Below are positions 44,460-53,270 of a DNA stretch of 64,000 bases, one piece after another; position 1 is the first letter of the stretch, and each line of letters begins with the position of its first letter. The translations under genes were made by a program, and so were the position numbers. A model generated the notes under the pieces. That model did no database searches. It worked only from the letters and a program-made list of their open reading frames with translations, and was not told the DNA's origin. The DNA is from Glaciecola amylolytica (GTDB taxonomy: Bacteria; Bacteroidota; Bacteroidia; Flavobacteriales_D; Crocinitomicaceae): assembly GCA_003856375.1 (NCBI GenBank), contig CP034120.1, forward strand, positions 2,604,001 through 2,668,000. The letters run 5' to 3'.

Positions 44460-45650
44460 TTAATTCAATTCTGCTAATGCGTTTGCAACGCGTTTCATTG
44501 CCTCCGTTAAGGTTTCTTCAGATGCTGCATAGGAAATTCGCATACAATTTGCATCACCGAATGCTTCACCTGAAACCAGCGCAACTCCTTTATCCAGCAA
44601 GTACATGCACAGATCTTCCGCCGAACCGATTGTTGCATCTCCGTGTTTTTTTCCGAAGAAACTGGAAATATCCGGGAATACATAAAACGCTCCTCCGGGC
44701 TTATTGGATTTCACTCCAGGCATTTTGTTCAAAGCATCCAAAACCAAAGCGCGTCTGTTTTCAAAAGCTTTCACCATGTCTTTCAAAACCGCAGGATCTG
44801 CATTCACAGCTGCAATAGTTGCTCTTTGGGCAATGGAACAAGTTCCGGAAGTAAACTGCCCCTGAATTTTATTACAAGCGTCTGCAATTTCTTTCGGTGC
44901 GCCGATATATCCAACACGCCATCCGGTCATTGCCCAGGCTTTTGAAACTCCGTTTACGGTCACAATTTGTTCTCTGACATCTTCGAATTGAGCCATTGAA
45001 TGATTGTGTCCCACAAAATTGATGTGTTCGTAGATTTCGTCAGACATCACAACAAGCTGCGGATTTTCTTTCACCACATCTGCCAAAGCACGCAATTCTT
45101 CTTTCGAATAAACCGTTCCGGTAGGATTGCATGGTGACGAGAACATCATCATTTTACTTTTCGGTGTCAGAGCCTTTCTGAATTGTTCGGGAGTGAATTT
45201 GAAATCACTTTCAATCGTTGTTTGAACAACTACCGGAATACCACCGGCCACTTTCACGATTTCCGCATAAGAAACCCAATACGGAGCAGGAATAATCACC
45301 TCATCTCCGGGATTGATTGCAGCCATCACCAAATTGGCAATGGATTGTTTTGCCCCTGTTGAAACAACAATATTTTCTCTCTTATATGGAATTCCGTTGT
45401 CGCGGTTGAATTTATTGGCAATTGCATCTCTCAGATCATCGTATCCCGGTACCGGTGTGTAAGTCGTAAAATTCTGCTCCATTGCTTCCGCAGCAGCTTC
45501 TTTGATGAAATCCGGCGTATGAAAATCCGGTTCACCTAAACTTAACGAAATGATGTCTTTTCCCTGAGCACGAAGTTCTCTACTTTTACGAGACATGGCC
45601 AAGGTTGCCGACTCTTCCATTTCCAATACACGATTTGATAATTGAATCAT
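44460..45650 (-). CDS. aspC: Class I PLP aminotransferase (aspartate aminotransferase)
   Basis: A 396-residue aminotransferase. The PLP lysine is K237 in GVSKAWAMTGWRVGY; other blocks are SLSLGEPDFHTPDFIKEAA, SSPCNPTGTVYSKEEL and VMSDEIYEHI. The closest group is aspartate aminotransferase of the Thermus/Bacillus type (Ib), which makes aspartate from oxaloacetate and glutamate; aromatic or prephenate activity is possible. It is the first gene of the run aspC-heptose kinase-menG-porT-FAD dehydrogenase. Confidence 0.9.
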   Translation of the reverse strand: MIQLSNRVLEMEESATLAMSRKSRELRAQGKDIISLSLGEPDFHTPDFIKEAAAEAMEQNFTTYTPVPGYDDLRDAIANKFNRDNGIPYKRENIVVSTGAKQSIANLVMAAINPGDEVIIPAPYWVSYAEIVKVAGGIPVVVQTTIESDFKFTPEQFRKALTPKSKMMMFSSPCNPTGTVYSKEELRALADVVKENPQLVVMSDEIYEHINFVGHNHSMAQFEDVREQIVTVNGVSKAWAMTGWRVGYIGAPKEIADACNKIQGQFTSGTCSIAQRATIAAVNADPAVLKDMVKAFENRRALVLDALNKMPGVKSNKPGGAFYVFPDISSFFGKKHGDATIGSAEDLCMYLLDKGVALVSGEAFGDANCMRISYAASEETLTEAMKRVANALAELN

Positions 45651-46068
45651 AAAATTGCTTCATTAATTGTGTTCCAAATTTAGGGATTATTCAGAACAAC
45701 AACGCAACATTTCGGGAATTTCCCGGCAAACAGCACAAAGCCCATTTATTTAATGATCTTACTTTTTGGCATCGCCCCAAAAAGTAAGCAAAAAAGTCTA
45801 GGTCTGTACTCGAAAGCTGGAAAACTACGTGCCCTTCCGCGAAAGCATTCGAAACTCACCTCCTTCGTCGGTTCAAACAATGAATGCTTTTTTCGCTCCA
45901 CTCACTCATTTTCGAGCACTTTCAGCGTAATGACCTTTCTTAGTCCCCCATTCGGCATATTCACTTTCCCTTTCAATATGAAAAAGTGATTGATCTCTGA
46001 TAATTAGGAAACTTGTAACATTTCGGGAATACTTCGCTTTACAAAGCTGAACTTTTATCCGCATTTTT
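45651..46068. other. Intergenic region with a perfect inverted repeat and dispersed-repeat character
   Basis: About 420 bp with no credible gene. CTTACTTTTTGG (45758-45769) and CCAAAAAGTAAG (45777-45788) form a perfect 12-bp inverted repeat. The rest (to about 45985) has word use unlike the neighbours and an open frame on the plus strand that lacks any resemblance to a protein. I suspect the debris of a dispersed repeat that is common in Bacteroidota genomes. Confidence 0.6.
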
Positions 46069-46944
46069 TCATCCAACGACCAACTTATAGCCTACTCCAC
46101 GGATATTTATGATTCTGACAGACGAATCTGCTTCGAGTTTTTTGCGCAGTTTGGAAATAAAAACATCCAGAGTTCTGCCGATATAATCGCCTTCATCACC
46201 CCACACCGTTTTTAAAATTGTATCCCGATCAACCAGACAGTTGACGGATGCGTGCAGCTGCGACAACAATTCAACTTCTTTTCCCGTCAGTTCAATTTCT
46301 CCGCTCGGGTGAATCAATTTCATCTGAACCGGATCAAACTGAAAACTTCCTATCGAAATCAGATCCTGTGAATTTCCGGCAGAAGTCTTTTTCTTTTTTC
46401 CTTTTAAAACAAACCATCCGACTCCCAACGATGCAGGAATCAATAAAGCGATAAAAGCAAATCTCCCTGTTTTATCCGGCTTGGAATATGCTTCCTGAAA
46501 CGGAACTTTGGATTCCAGAACGGTAAACAAAATTTCATAGCAATCTTTCGGGAGCACTCTCCCCTTGCAGGCAGCCGCATTCGGATTGTATGACGCAACA
46601 AACTTAGAGCTGTACACCAATTCTTTTGAACCACAGGTTTGCACTTCAACCAGGTAGCGGACAATGTCCGGCTCTTCTTTCATAAATGCATTGACAACCT
46701 CCGACAAGTCTTCCGGATCCAGCTGAAATTCGGATTCAAACCTCAAAACCAAATGATCGCCTTCTTTTTCGATGGGTAAAATCCGGGAAGTATGATTTCC
46801 CGAACGAAGCAAGAGTTCGTGCCCGATTTTCCGTAAGGTTGCTTTCAGAAGTCGTTCTTCCTTGTTATCCCGTGCATACAATGCGGAACTCGTTCCAAAC
46901 AATATGACGACTAAACAAAAAGCAGCAGTTATTTTCCCGATCAT
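46069..46944 (-). CDS. Membrane-anchored winged-helix transcription regulator with a periplasmic domain
   Basis: A 291-residue protein with an unusual order. Residues 1-24 are a signal peptide; about 25-160 form an exported domain with three cysteines (C104, C126, C135); 161-180 are a transmembrane helix; about 195-291 are an OmpR/PhoB-type winged helix (LTGKEVELLSQLHASVN, RDTILKTVWGDEG, YIGRTLDVFISKLRKKLE, INIRGVGYKLVV). No receiver domain is present. It should sense something outside the inner membrane and act on DNA, like ToxR/CadC but with the order of domains reversed. A TACCTTTG box ends 4 nt before the ATG, so it may be leaderless. Divergent from the propeller gene. Confidence 0.85.
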   Translation of the reverse strand: MIGKITAAFCLVVILFGTSSALYARDNKEERLLKATLRKIGHELLLRSGNHTSRILPIEKEGDHLVLRFESEFQLDPEDLSEVVNAFMKEEPDIVRYLVEVQTCGSKELVYSSKFVASYNPNAAACKGRVLPKDCYEILFTVLESKVPFQEAYSKPDKTGRFAFIALLIPASLGVGWFVLKGKKKKTSAGNSQDLISIGSFQFDPVQMKLIHPSGEIELTGKEVELLSQLHASVNCLVDRDTILKTVWGDEGDYIGRTLDVFISKLRKKLEADSSVRIINIRGVGYKLVVG

Positions 46945-46948
46945 TCTG

Positions 46949-46956
46949 CAAAGGTA
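46949..46956 (-). promoter_or_regulatory. Predicted -7 box (TACCTTTG), four nt before the start codon
   Basis: TACCTTTG then CAGA then ATG on the minus strand. The spacing to ATG is the same as for the DUF1456 gene at 8746. Confidence 0.5.
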
Positions 46957-47065
46957 TTGGATTCAACGTTCATTTAAACATCTTTTCGCTTGCGTTTACA
47001 CTAATTTACACTTCTTTAAAGAACTTAAAATCAAGCTCGTTTACATTTACTGAAACGTGAATATT

Positions 47066-48112
47066 ATGAAAACAATTCTTATCGGTATTGCGATCAGCCT
47101 GTTTCTTTACAGTGCTCAGACGCTACACATCAAAAAACAGAAACGGGCGGTTTTAACAACCATCGATCTGGATGATTCCGTGTTTTATGGCCCTCAGCTT
47201 CCTTGTTATTATTCCAATTCGGTGAGCGAATATGTGAGACGCATTTTTCAGGACAGCAAAGGAAATTTGTGGATGGGAACCAATACGGACGGCGTGGCCG
47301 TGTATGACGGAAAAAAACTTTCCTACATCAATATCTCTGAAGGTTTGGGTGGTTCTCAGGTAACCGGAATTTTGGAAGACAAACAAAAGAATATCTGGTT
47401 TTCGACCAGCAACGGTGTTACCAAATACAATCCTGACACAAAGATCTATCTGAATTTCGGCGAAAAAGAAGGTTTGAGTCATGTCAGTACCTGGAGCATT
47501 TTTCAGGACCGTAAGGGAACAATCTGGGTTGGAACTTACAACGGATTGTGCCGTTTCAACGGAAGTCAATTTGAAAAATTCGCTATTCCGGATGCGAAAG
47601 AAAGCTGGATTCGTTCAATTACCGAAGACCAGGGAGGAAATCTGTGGTTCGGAACGGCTGATCAAGGTGCTTTTAAATTTGACGGAACCTCTTTCCGGCA
47701 GTTTTCAAAAACAGAAGGGCTTTGTTCCAATGATCTGACCTGCATTCTGGAAGATTGGAAAGGAAACATCTGGTTTAGCTCGATGGACGGAGGCGTAAGC
47801 AAATACGACGGAAAATCCTTTACTCATTTCAATGCTGAAAATGGAATCGGAGACAACGAAGTCTGGACCATTTATGAAGACAAGAACGGAGCTGTTTGGT
47901 TTTCATCCGAAGGATTCGGGGTTTATCGTTATGTGGACGGAAAATTGCAGAATTTTGGAGAAAAACAAGGTTTTCACATGCGTGCAGTGCAGTCGGTTTA
48001 TCAGGACCGGTCGGGGAAATTCTGGTTTGGCGGCGGAAACGGTTTGTATCTCTACGATGGTGAACTATTTACACCGGTTACCAAAAACGGACCGTGGGAA
48101 GGAGGCTGCTGA
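47066..48112 (+). CDS. Secreted two-component-regulator-type beta-propeller protein
   Basis: A 348-residue protein with a short signal or anchor segment (MKTILIGIAISLFLYSAQT) and about seven propeller units of the Reg_prop type, each with 'IFQDSKGNLWMGTNTDGVAVYDG'-like blocks split over about 40-45 residues. In hybrid two-component sensors such propellers make the periplasmic sensor; here it stands alone. It lies divergent from the membrane-anchored winged-helix regulator with a gap of about 120 bp, so it may be a target or partner of it. ATG 47066-47068 was preferred to the GTG at 47057. It ends exactly where the next, convergent gene ends. Confidence 0.82.
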   Translation: MKTILIGIAISLFLYSAQTLHIKKQKRAVLTTIDLDDSVFYGPQLPCYYSNSVSEYVRRIFQDSKGNLWMGTNTDGVAVYDGKKLSYINISEGLGGSQVTGILEDKQKNIWFSTSNGVTKYNPDTKIYLNFGEKEGLSHVSTWSIFQDRKGTIWVGTYNGLCRFNGSQFEKFAIPDAKESWIRSITEDQGGNLWFGTADQGAFKFDGTSFRQFSKTEGLCSNDLTCILEDWKGNIWFSSMDGGVSKYDGKSFTHFNAENGIGDNEVWTIYEDKNGAVWFSSEGFGVYRYVDGKLQNFGEKQGFHMRAVQSVYQDRSGKFWFGGGNGLYLYDGELFTPVTKNGPWEGGC

Positions 48113-48997
48113 TCACTCCTGCTTATTGAATTTCCGGGGATTCTGTTGTCCTACTTTCAGGAAATAATGTCCGCTGGAAAGAGATTCCAGGCGAATGATC
48201 CCGTTGGTTTCAATGATTCCTTTGGAAACTTCCAATCCCTGCAAATTCAGAATCTGGTATGTTTGCCCCGGAAATGAAGCACTCAATTTCAAGTCCTCAC
48301 TGACGGGATTCGGATACAGCGTCCAATCTAAATTTGGTGTTCCGAATTCTGTCATGCCGAGCACGTAAGTCGGTTCGCACGAATCGATTGAATCCAGATT
48401 CACATAAAAAGCGGTGCTGTTTTTGAAAAAACAATTCAATTGTCCGGCATCGTTAAAATCAGGCTGACCGGCAGCTGCATTCACTAATGAAATCGAACCA
48501 ACCCCTTCAACCCAAACAGGGTGTGAATTATATGTCGTATTCCCCGGTGACGGAGACCAATAAAAATGTCGGTATGCGTTTCCGTCTTCCAGGGGTTTCA
48601 AGCGAATTGAATCTAACTTAAAATAGCCCGGAGACTCAATAAAAGGACTGATCGGATTAAACAATTCCATCGTGTCTCCTTCTTGTTTTTTGAAATCGTA
48701 CAGCAGGAATGATTTGATCTTATCGGGCAAAACCTGGCTTAAATACACTTCTCTGTTTGCGGTGTCTTCCCGCAGCAAAACCGTTCGTGAAGTATAATGA
48801 TAGCCATCCAGAACTTTATATGACAAACCACTTAAAAGCGTATCGCCATTTGTGTAGTAAACGGACGTATTACAGCCCGAAAAACAAGTGGTGAAATGCC
48901 ATTCGTTGAAGTCATCGAGAAGTGGTTTGTAGGACTGTGTATTTCCCCACAAACTGATCATGATTCCCGCGCATAAGCTCCAAAGTTGTTTTTTCAT
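48113..48997 (-). CDS. Secreted protein with T9SS type A sorting domain
   Basis: A 294-residue protein. The signal peptide is MKKQLWSLCAGIMISLWGNTQ. The central part (about 22-215) has paired cysteines in a 'CFSGCNTSVYYTNGD' block and no family I recognise. Residues about 222-294 (WTLYPNPVSEDLKLSASFPG ... YQILNLQGLEV ... LSSGHYFLKV) are a type A T9SS domain. The domain name suggests release or cell-surface display. It is convergent with the propeller gene with no bases between the two stop codons. Confidence 0.82.
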   Translation of the reverse strand: MKKQLWSLCAGIMISLWGNTQSYKPLLDDFNEWHFTTCFSGCNTSVYYTNGDTLLSGLSYKVLDGYHYTSRTVLLREDTANREVYLSQVLPDKIKSFLLYDFKKQEGDTMELFNPISPFIESPGYFKLDSIRLKPLEDGNAYRHFYWSPSPGNTTYNSHPVWVEGVGSISLVNAAAGQPDFNDAGQLNCFFKNSTAFYVNLDSIDSCEPTYVLGMTEFGTPNLDWTLYPNPVSEDLKLSASFPGQTYQILNLQGLEVSKGIIETNGIIRLESLSSGHYFLKVGQQNPRKFNKQE

Positions 48998-49069
48998 GGT
49001 TCGAAAATAGAATTCCCTGGATTCAATTACAATTAAAAATTAACCCGATTCTTGGATTACCTTTCCATA

Positions 49070-50641
49070 TCAATACTTCAATTTACCGATCACCCCGATC
49101 CTTCCTATGCTTTCCAAATCTCCAAAAAGCGAATCCAATACTTTCAATGGAACTCTGCCACTATAGGATATTTGCGTTACAATGTAAACATCATTTGCGC
49201 CGGCAAGAAACAGAAAAGAAAGAGTCTCATCACGATCATGATGAAACGGAAGCGGTTTCACTTGTTGGAATTTACCTTGAAAATCGTAGGTAGAAAGATA
49301 AGAGCATTCCCGCTTTTTCATACTATAGGTTCCTATTTGAGCACCACTGATTGAATAGTTCGTACTTCCATAAACGTAGAGTTTCTTATCCTTTATTTCC
49401 ATACTTTGAATTCGCTGAGATCCTTCACTGACAGACCACAAATTAGTTCCCTGATTTGAGAAAGAAGCAATGACCACCTTCTTTCGCTGAGTAGTATCTG
49501 TTTCAAACTGAAATGCCTGATTTTTATTTTCAGGTAATGCATAGCTTAAGAACACTTGATTGTTTGTCGCTGCCAGTTGATGAATCATGACTTTAGTTCC
49601 CGATTGTTTGAACCAATTTATTTTCCCTTGGGGAGAATACGCAATGAGATAGGATTCATAAAGCAGGGCCGTTTTATCCGTCTTCTTCAGATCTACTTTC
49701 AGAAGTTCTCCGGTAGACAATCGGACGGAGTCCTTAAATGCCCCAGTCAGGTAAAGAGTTCCGTCTTGCGACATACATGCACTCCGGGCATTCGAATAAC
49801 TCGAACAAGTGGCTTTCCCGGCACAGGAAATCACATCACTCCACAACAAATCTCCGCTTTTCTGAAATACCATCACACCATCTCCTCCTGCTTTGAACGT
49901 TTTTGTGGGATCTTCCGGATCTACAAAATCCTTGCTAACCGTCCCGTAAATAAAAAAGCCGTCAGTTGGCGTGATTTTAAATTCTTCAATATCCATTTCT
50001 AAAGCTTCCCCGGCAAAATGCGGGATTTCTTTCACAAACTTACCTTCAGCAGAAAGATAAAACACATGAAAACCTTCCGATAAGAAATAATCCGGATCAT
50101 CCTTGCCAGAAAAGTCATTTAAGATCCCATAATACTTCACCGTATCTGCATCTTCTTCAGACATGGCTTCCTCTTCTGCTTTGCGTTCCTCCTTGTATTC
50201 GTCTTCCTCGTACCTGTCTGATTTTATAGCCTGCACATCTTTTGCATCGTAAAAACCCTCTACATAAATCAAAACAAGTAACTGACCTTTACTATCGTGT
50301 GTAATTCCTCTGATGTGATTATACTCTTCATGGAAAGAGAAAACCCACGAAATAGCACCTTCGGAAGTGTAGCTGATCATGGTTCGTTTCATACTTGTGT
50401 AGAGAAGTTTTTTATTCTTCCCGGAATCAATGAGATTTGGACCAAAAGAAACAATTGATCCATCTGCATTCAATGAATTAAAATCACCGACAACAACTAG
50501 ATTCTGCTTTTGATCCATGGAAGCGTAATCGATTTCCATTTGAAGATTTACTCCTGTTGAAAGCCATTCCATGTATTGTGCGAAATTATCAGATGCTGCA
50601 ATAAGCATTATTACAAGTATTCGCATTTTGACAGATTTCAT
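49070..50641 (-). CDS. Large secreted protein, probable beta-propeller
   Basis: A 523-residue protein with a signal peptide around MRILVIMLIAASDNFAQ (ATG at 50639-50641 or six codons in). Repeated segments of the kind NLVVVGDFNSLNADG, GQLLVLIYVEGFYD, DGTLYLTGAFKDSV and KLYVYGSTNYSI look like the strands of a beta-propeller of the SBBP/'secreted WD-like' type. A highly acidic stretch (about residue 140-165) is inserted. No sorting domain is seen at the C terminus. Function unknown. Confidence 0.65.
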   Translation of the reverse strand: MKSVKMRILVIMLIAASDNFAQYMEWLSTGVNLQMEIDYASMDQKQNLVVVGDFNSLNADGSIVSFGPNLIDSGKNKKLLYTSMKRTMISYTSEGAISWVFSFHEEYNHIRGITHDSKGQLLVLIYVEGFYDAKDVQAIKSDRYEEDEYKEERKAEEEAMSEEDADTVKYYGILNDFSGKDDPDYFLSEGFHVFYLSAEGKFVKEIPHFAGEALEMDIEEFKITPTDGFFIYGTVSKDFVDPEDPTKTFKAGGDGVMVFQKSGDLLWSDVISCAGKATCSSYSNARSACMSQDGTLYLTGAFKDSVRLSTGELLKVDLKKTDKTALLYESYLIAYSPQGKINWFKQSGTKVMIHQLAATNNQVFLSYALPENKNQAFQFETDTTQRKKVVIASFSNQGTNLWSVSEGSQRIQSMEIKDKKLYVYGSTNYSISGAQIGTYSMKKRECSYLSTYDFQGKFQQVKPLPFHHDRDETLSFLFLAGANDVYIVTQISYSGRVPLKVLDSLFGDLESIGRIGVIGKLKY

Positions 50642-50669
50642 ATTTTTCGCATTATCTGGTAATCAATCG

Positions 50670-51422
50670 TTATTCTCTCACCTTCACAAAGATGTGTTTC
50701 GTGTTTTTATTCGTTGTTTCGCGAATATCGATATCAAACTCTTCGGTGCTTTTAATCAATGGAAGCAATTTCTGAAAACCGTAATTCCGGGGATCGAAAT
50801 CGCGCTTCTTTTTCTGCAGGAAGTTCCCCAATTCTCCGAGGAAAGTCCATCCTGTTTCATCTGCCAGATCGCTCACGCTTTCTTTGAGCAGGTTCACAAG
50901 CTTCATGTCTACCAGATTCATCGGTGTGGGTTCTTTCTTTTTCTGTTTCTTCTCTGCAGCTGAACGCGGTTGAGCCGGCTTTGGTTTCAAGATCTCGATG
51001 TATACAAACTTGTCGCAGGCTGTAATAAAGGGCAAGGGAGTTTTCTTCTCTCCGATTCCCATCACTTTCTTACCGGATTCCCTCAGGCGGGTTGCCAGAC
51101 GCGTAAAATCACTGTCGGATGAAACAATGCAAAAACCATCTACCTGCTGCGAATACAAAATATCCATCGCATCAATAATCAATGCGCTGTCGCTGGAATT
51201 TTTTCCGCTGGTATAACTGTATTGCTGAATCGGTGTGATTGCATTTTCAAGCAATACTCCTTTCCAACCGTTTGCATTTGGTTTGGTCCAATCTGCATAA
51301 ATCCGTTTGATGGTGGGAGTTCCGTTTTTGGCTACTTCTTCCAACATTTCTTTGATGCTGGAATATGGTACGTTATCGGCATCTATTAAAACTGCCAGTT
51401 TTTGTTCGTTCATATCATTCAT
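50670..51422 (-). CDS. NYN-domain nuclease with C-terminal LOTUS/OST-HTH domain
   Basis: A 250-residue cytoplasmic protein. Residues about 5-150 are a NYN (LabA/PIN-like) domain: AVLIDADNVPYSSI, SSDSALIIDAMDILYS, CIVSSDSDFTRLATRLRESG carry the acidic metal ligands of an RNase fold. After a Lys-rich linker (PRSAAEKKQKKKEPTP), residues about 170-250 form an OST-HTH/LOTUS winged helix (TGWTFLGELGNFLQKKK, GFQKLLPLIKS), which binds RNA. The pair is typical of bacterial MARF1/LabA relatives and suggests RNA decay or processing. Start is the ATG at 51420-51422 or 51411-51413. Confidence 0.88.
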   Translation of the reverse strand: MNDMNEQKLAVLIDADNVPYSSIKEMLEEVAKNGTPTIKRIYADWTKPNANGWKGVLLENAITPIQQYSYTSGKNSSDSALIIDAMDILYSQQVDGFCIVSSDSDFTRLATRLRESGKKVMGIGEKKTPLPFITACDKFVYIEILKPKPAQPRSAAEKKQKKKEPTPMNLVDMKLVNLLKESVSDLADETGWTFLGELGNFLQKKKRDFDPRNYGFQKLLPLIKSTEEFDIDIRETTNKNTKHIFVKVRE

Positions 51423-51578
51423 TTTAGCTTATTCCATCGTTGCTATCCATGATGAACAAGATTTAGTTTTTCTCTTGGTAACGAATCGAATATGTTACAA
51501 GGTAGGGATTTTTTGAAGAACATCAGAAAGAGAGAATCTGAAACTGCTTTCATCCAAAATGGTTTCTTTTGGCTTAAG

Positions 51579-53111
51579 CTATAGCTCAAAAGCTTTCTGA
51601 ATGTCTTCTTTACTTGCTTTTACTTTCGGATCCAGGGTTACTATTTTCAAAGCCGTTTTGGTATCCCGGCTTTCCAGAAAAACCTCGCCGTTTTCTACTC
51701 GAACAGCGATCAAACGAATGGGTTCGTCCAGAGGTATATTGGTAAATTGATAAGTAGTTCCAAAACTGGAGGGAGAAATCTGTGATTCAATATCCGTGAA
51801 AATCATAAATACCGTTGTCTTTTCGCTTGTTTTCACAATCATGTCGATCCTTTTTCTTTCTGGTGAAAAGCGGTCACAATTCACCCAGCCCATCCATTGA
51901 ACATTCAGGGTGTAAAATCCATTCTTTTCTTCCATGCTGAAATCATAGTCCGGATTCCATTCCAGATCGTTTTTGAGATAATAAGCTTTAATGTCCTTTT
52001 GTCTGGTCAGATTCTTTGCTTTAAAAACCACCGGATATGGTTCTCCCACCTTGATCTTCGACATTTTTAAAGCCGGAGCTCTCATCAATAAACGATACAA
52101 TTCATCCAATAAAACCTGCTCCACCAAAAGCGTTGATTTTACTTCGGATACTTTCCCCCTTTTATTGAATGTTATCTTAGCATCAACCTGGTAGCCATTG
52201 TTAAATCGATCTTTGAGTACCCCATCTTTCAAGTCTTGTTTTTCGAGCCAATCTCCAAGAGTGCCTTCACCGTTATTCAATTTGGCAGCAGACAAATCCA
52301 TTTTTGAATTTTCAGCAGGAACTTTTATCTCAATCAGATTTACCCGCGGAGCACCTTTTGATTGCACCATATTTAATCCATTGTTCAAACTAAACGGATC
52401 ATTCTGAACCTCCGTCCCTGTAAATTTGCTGTTTGAAGGCAAACTGCTCCATTCAATGATCCCATTTGCATTTTTAATACCTTTAAATTCCTCCATTCCG
52501 GCCAGATCTTCTTCTCCTTTCGGGAAATCTATTTTCAAGGAACGGTCTGTTTTTAATTGAAGCTTTGCATCTTCCTGTTTGGCATCCATAAAAACGGATC
52601 CTCCGGTTTCCAGAAGCTCTCCGTCAACTGTTCTGGTGCTCAGATTACGTGCAAACATTTCCAGAGGTGTATAGCATTCGATCAATGAAAAAGCAATTTC
52701 TCCTGTGACATTCTCCCCGAACTCATTGACAAACGAAGCGGCAGGAATGTGAATCCGTGTTCCCGCTTCTCCGATAATGATCGTATCCCGATCAGCAGAC
52801 ACCTGAAACAATTGTTCCTGAGACCGAAGAGCGGCCTTTAAACGTTCCAAGGTTGTTTTATCATCCGGAATTCCAAAAGCAGTTTTTTCCCGTGACACGA
52901 TTCCGGTTTTCGGAAAGTTGGTGGAGCTTATCCGTGTTTCCTTTTGATTTCTTGCAGATTCTGAAACGGCAGATAGACTCTTTTCCGTGCTCAGCACTTT
53001 TTCAGGCAGATTTTTCAAGGTCGTATTTTCCGGATTATTGCCGCAGGAACTCAAAACAACCATGCAAAGGGCAGTCATTCCGGAGAACACTAGTTTAATT
53101 CGTTGATTCAT
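51579..53111 (-). CDS. Lipoprotein of unknown function, paralog of the divergent gene at 53271
   Basis: A 510-residue protein. Signal peptide with a lipobox at MVVLSSC, then GNNPENTTLK. The body has IHIPAASFVNEFGENVTGEI, ECYTPLEMFARNLSTRT, LLETGGSVFMDA and LKIDFPKGEEDLAGMEEFKG. Each of these matches a block in the neighbour on the plus strand (LSTRT/LTTQT, LLETGGS/LLETGGM, AGMEEFKG/DGMQTFYG). A later conserved stretch is W-M-G-WVNCDRFSPERK, like INCDKFSERK in the neighbour. I do not know a named family. Divergent from its paralog by about 160 bp. Confidence 0.75.
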   Translation of the reverse strand: MNQRIKLVFSGMTALCMVVLSSCGNNPENTTLKNLPEKVLSTEKSLSAVSESARNQKETRISSTNFPKTGIVSREKTAFGIPDDKTTLERLKAALRSQEQLFQVSADRDTIIIGEAGTRIHIPAASFVNEFGENVTGEIAFSLIECYTPLEMFARNLSTRTVDGELLETGGSVFMDAKQEDAKLQLKTDRSLKIDFPKGEEDLAGMEEFKGIKNANGIIEWSSLPSNSKFTGTEVQNDPFSLNNGLNMVQSKGAPRVNLIEIKVPAENSKMDLSAAKLNNGEGTLGDWLEKQDLKDGVLKDRFNNGYQVDAKITFNKRGKVSEVKSTLLVEQVLLDELYRLLMRAPALKMSKIKVGEPYPVVFKAKNLTRQKDIKAYYLKNDLEWNPDYDFSMEEKNGFYTLNVQWMGWVNCDRFSPERKRIDMIVKTSEKTTVFMIFTDIESQISPSSFGTTYQFTNIPLDEPIRLIAVRVENGEVFLESRDTKTALKIVTLDPKVKASKEDIQKAFEL

Positions 53112-53270
53112 GATTTCTTTTCGGTTAGTGTCAATTTTGAATCAAGGTAAACCAAACCTTTAAAAATCACTTGATTGATAACAACTTTTAAGGTTTTCAA
53201 TGCTGTGAAATCGCTTTGGTTTTGTAACCAAAATGGATTTTGTGCATTAAGGCCACAAACTGAATCCAAC

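Noticed and set aside
44435-44818. A 127-residue frame antisense to the aminotransferase gene
   Set aside because: The minus-strand aminotransferase covers it with all family motifs; the plus-strand translation is Leu/Pro-rich without a family.
45753-45989. A 78-residue plus-strand open frame
   Set aside because: It runs through the inverted repeat and odd repeat-like DNA, has Ser/Phe-rich content, and resembles no protein.
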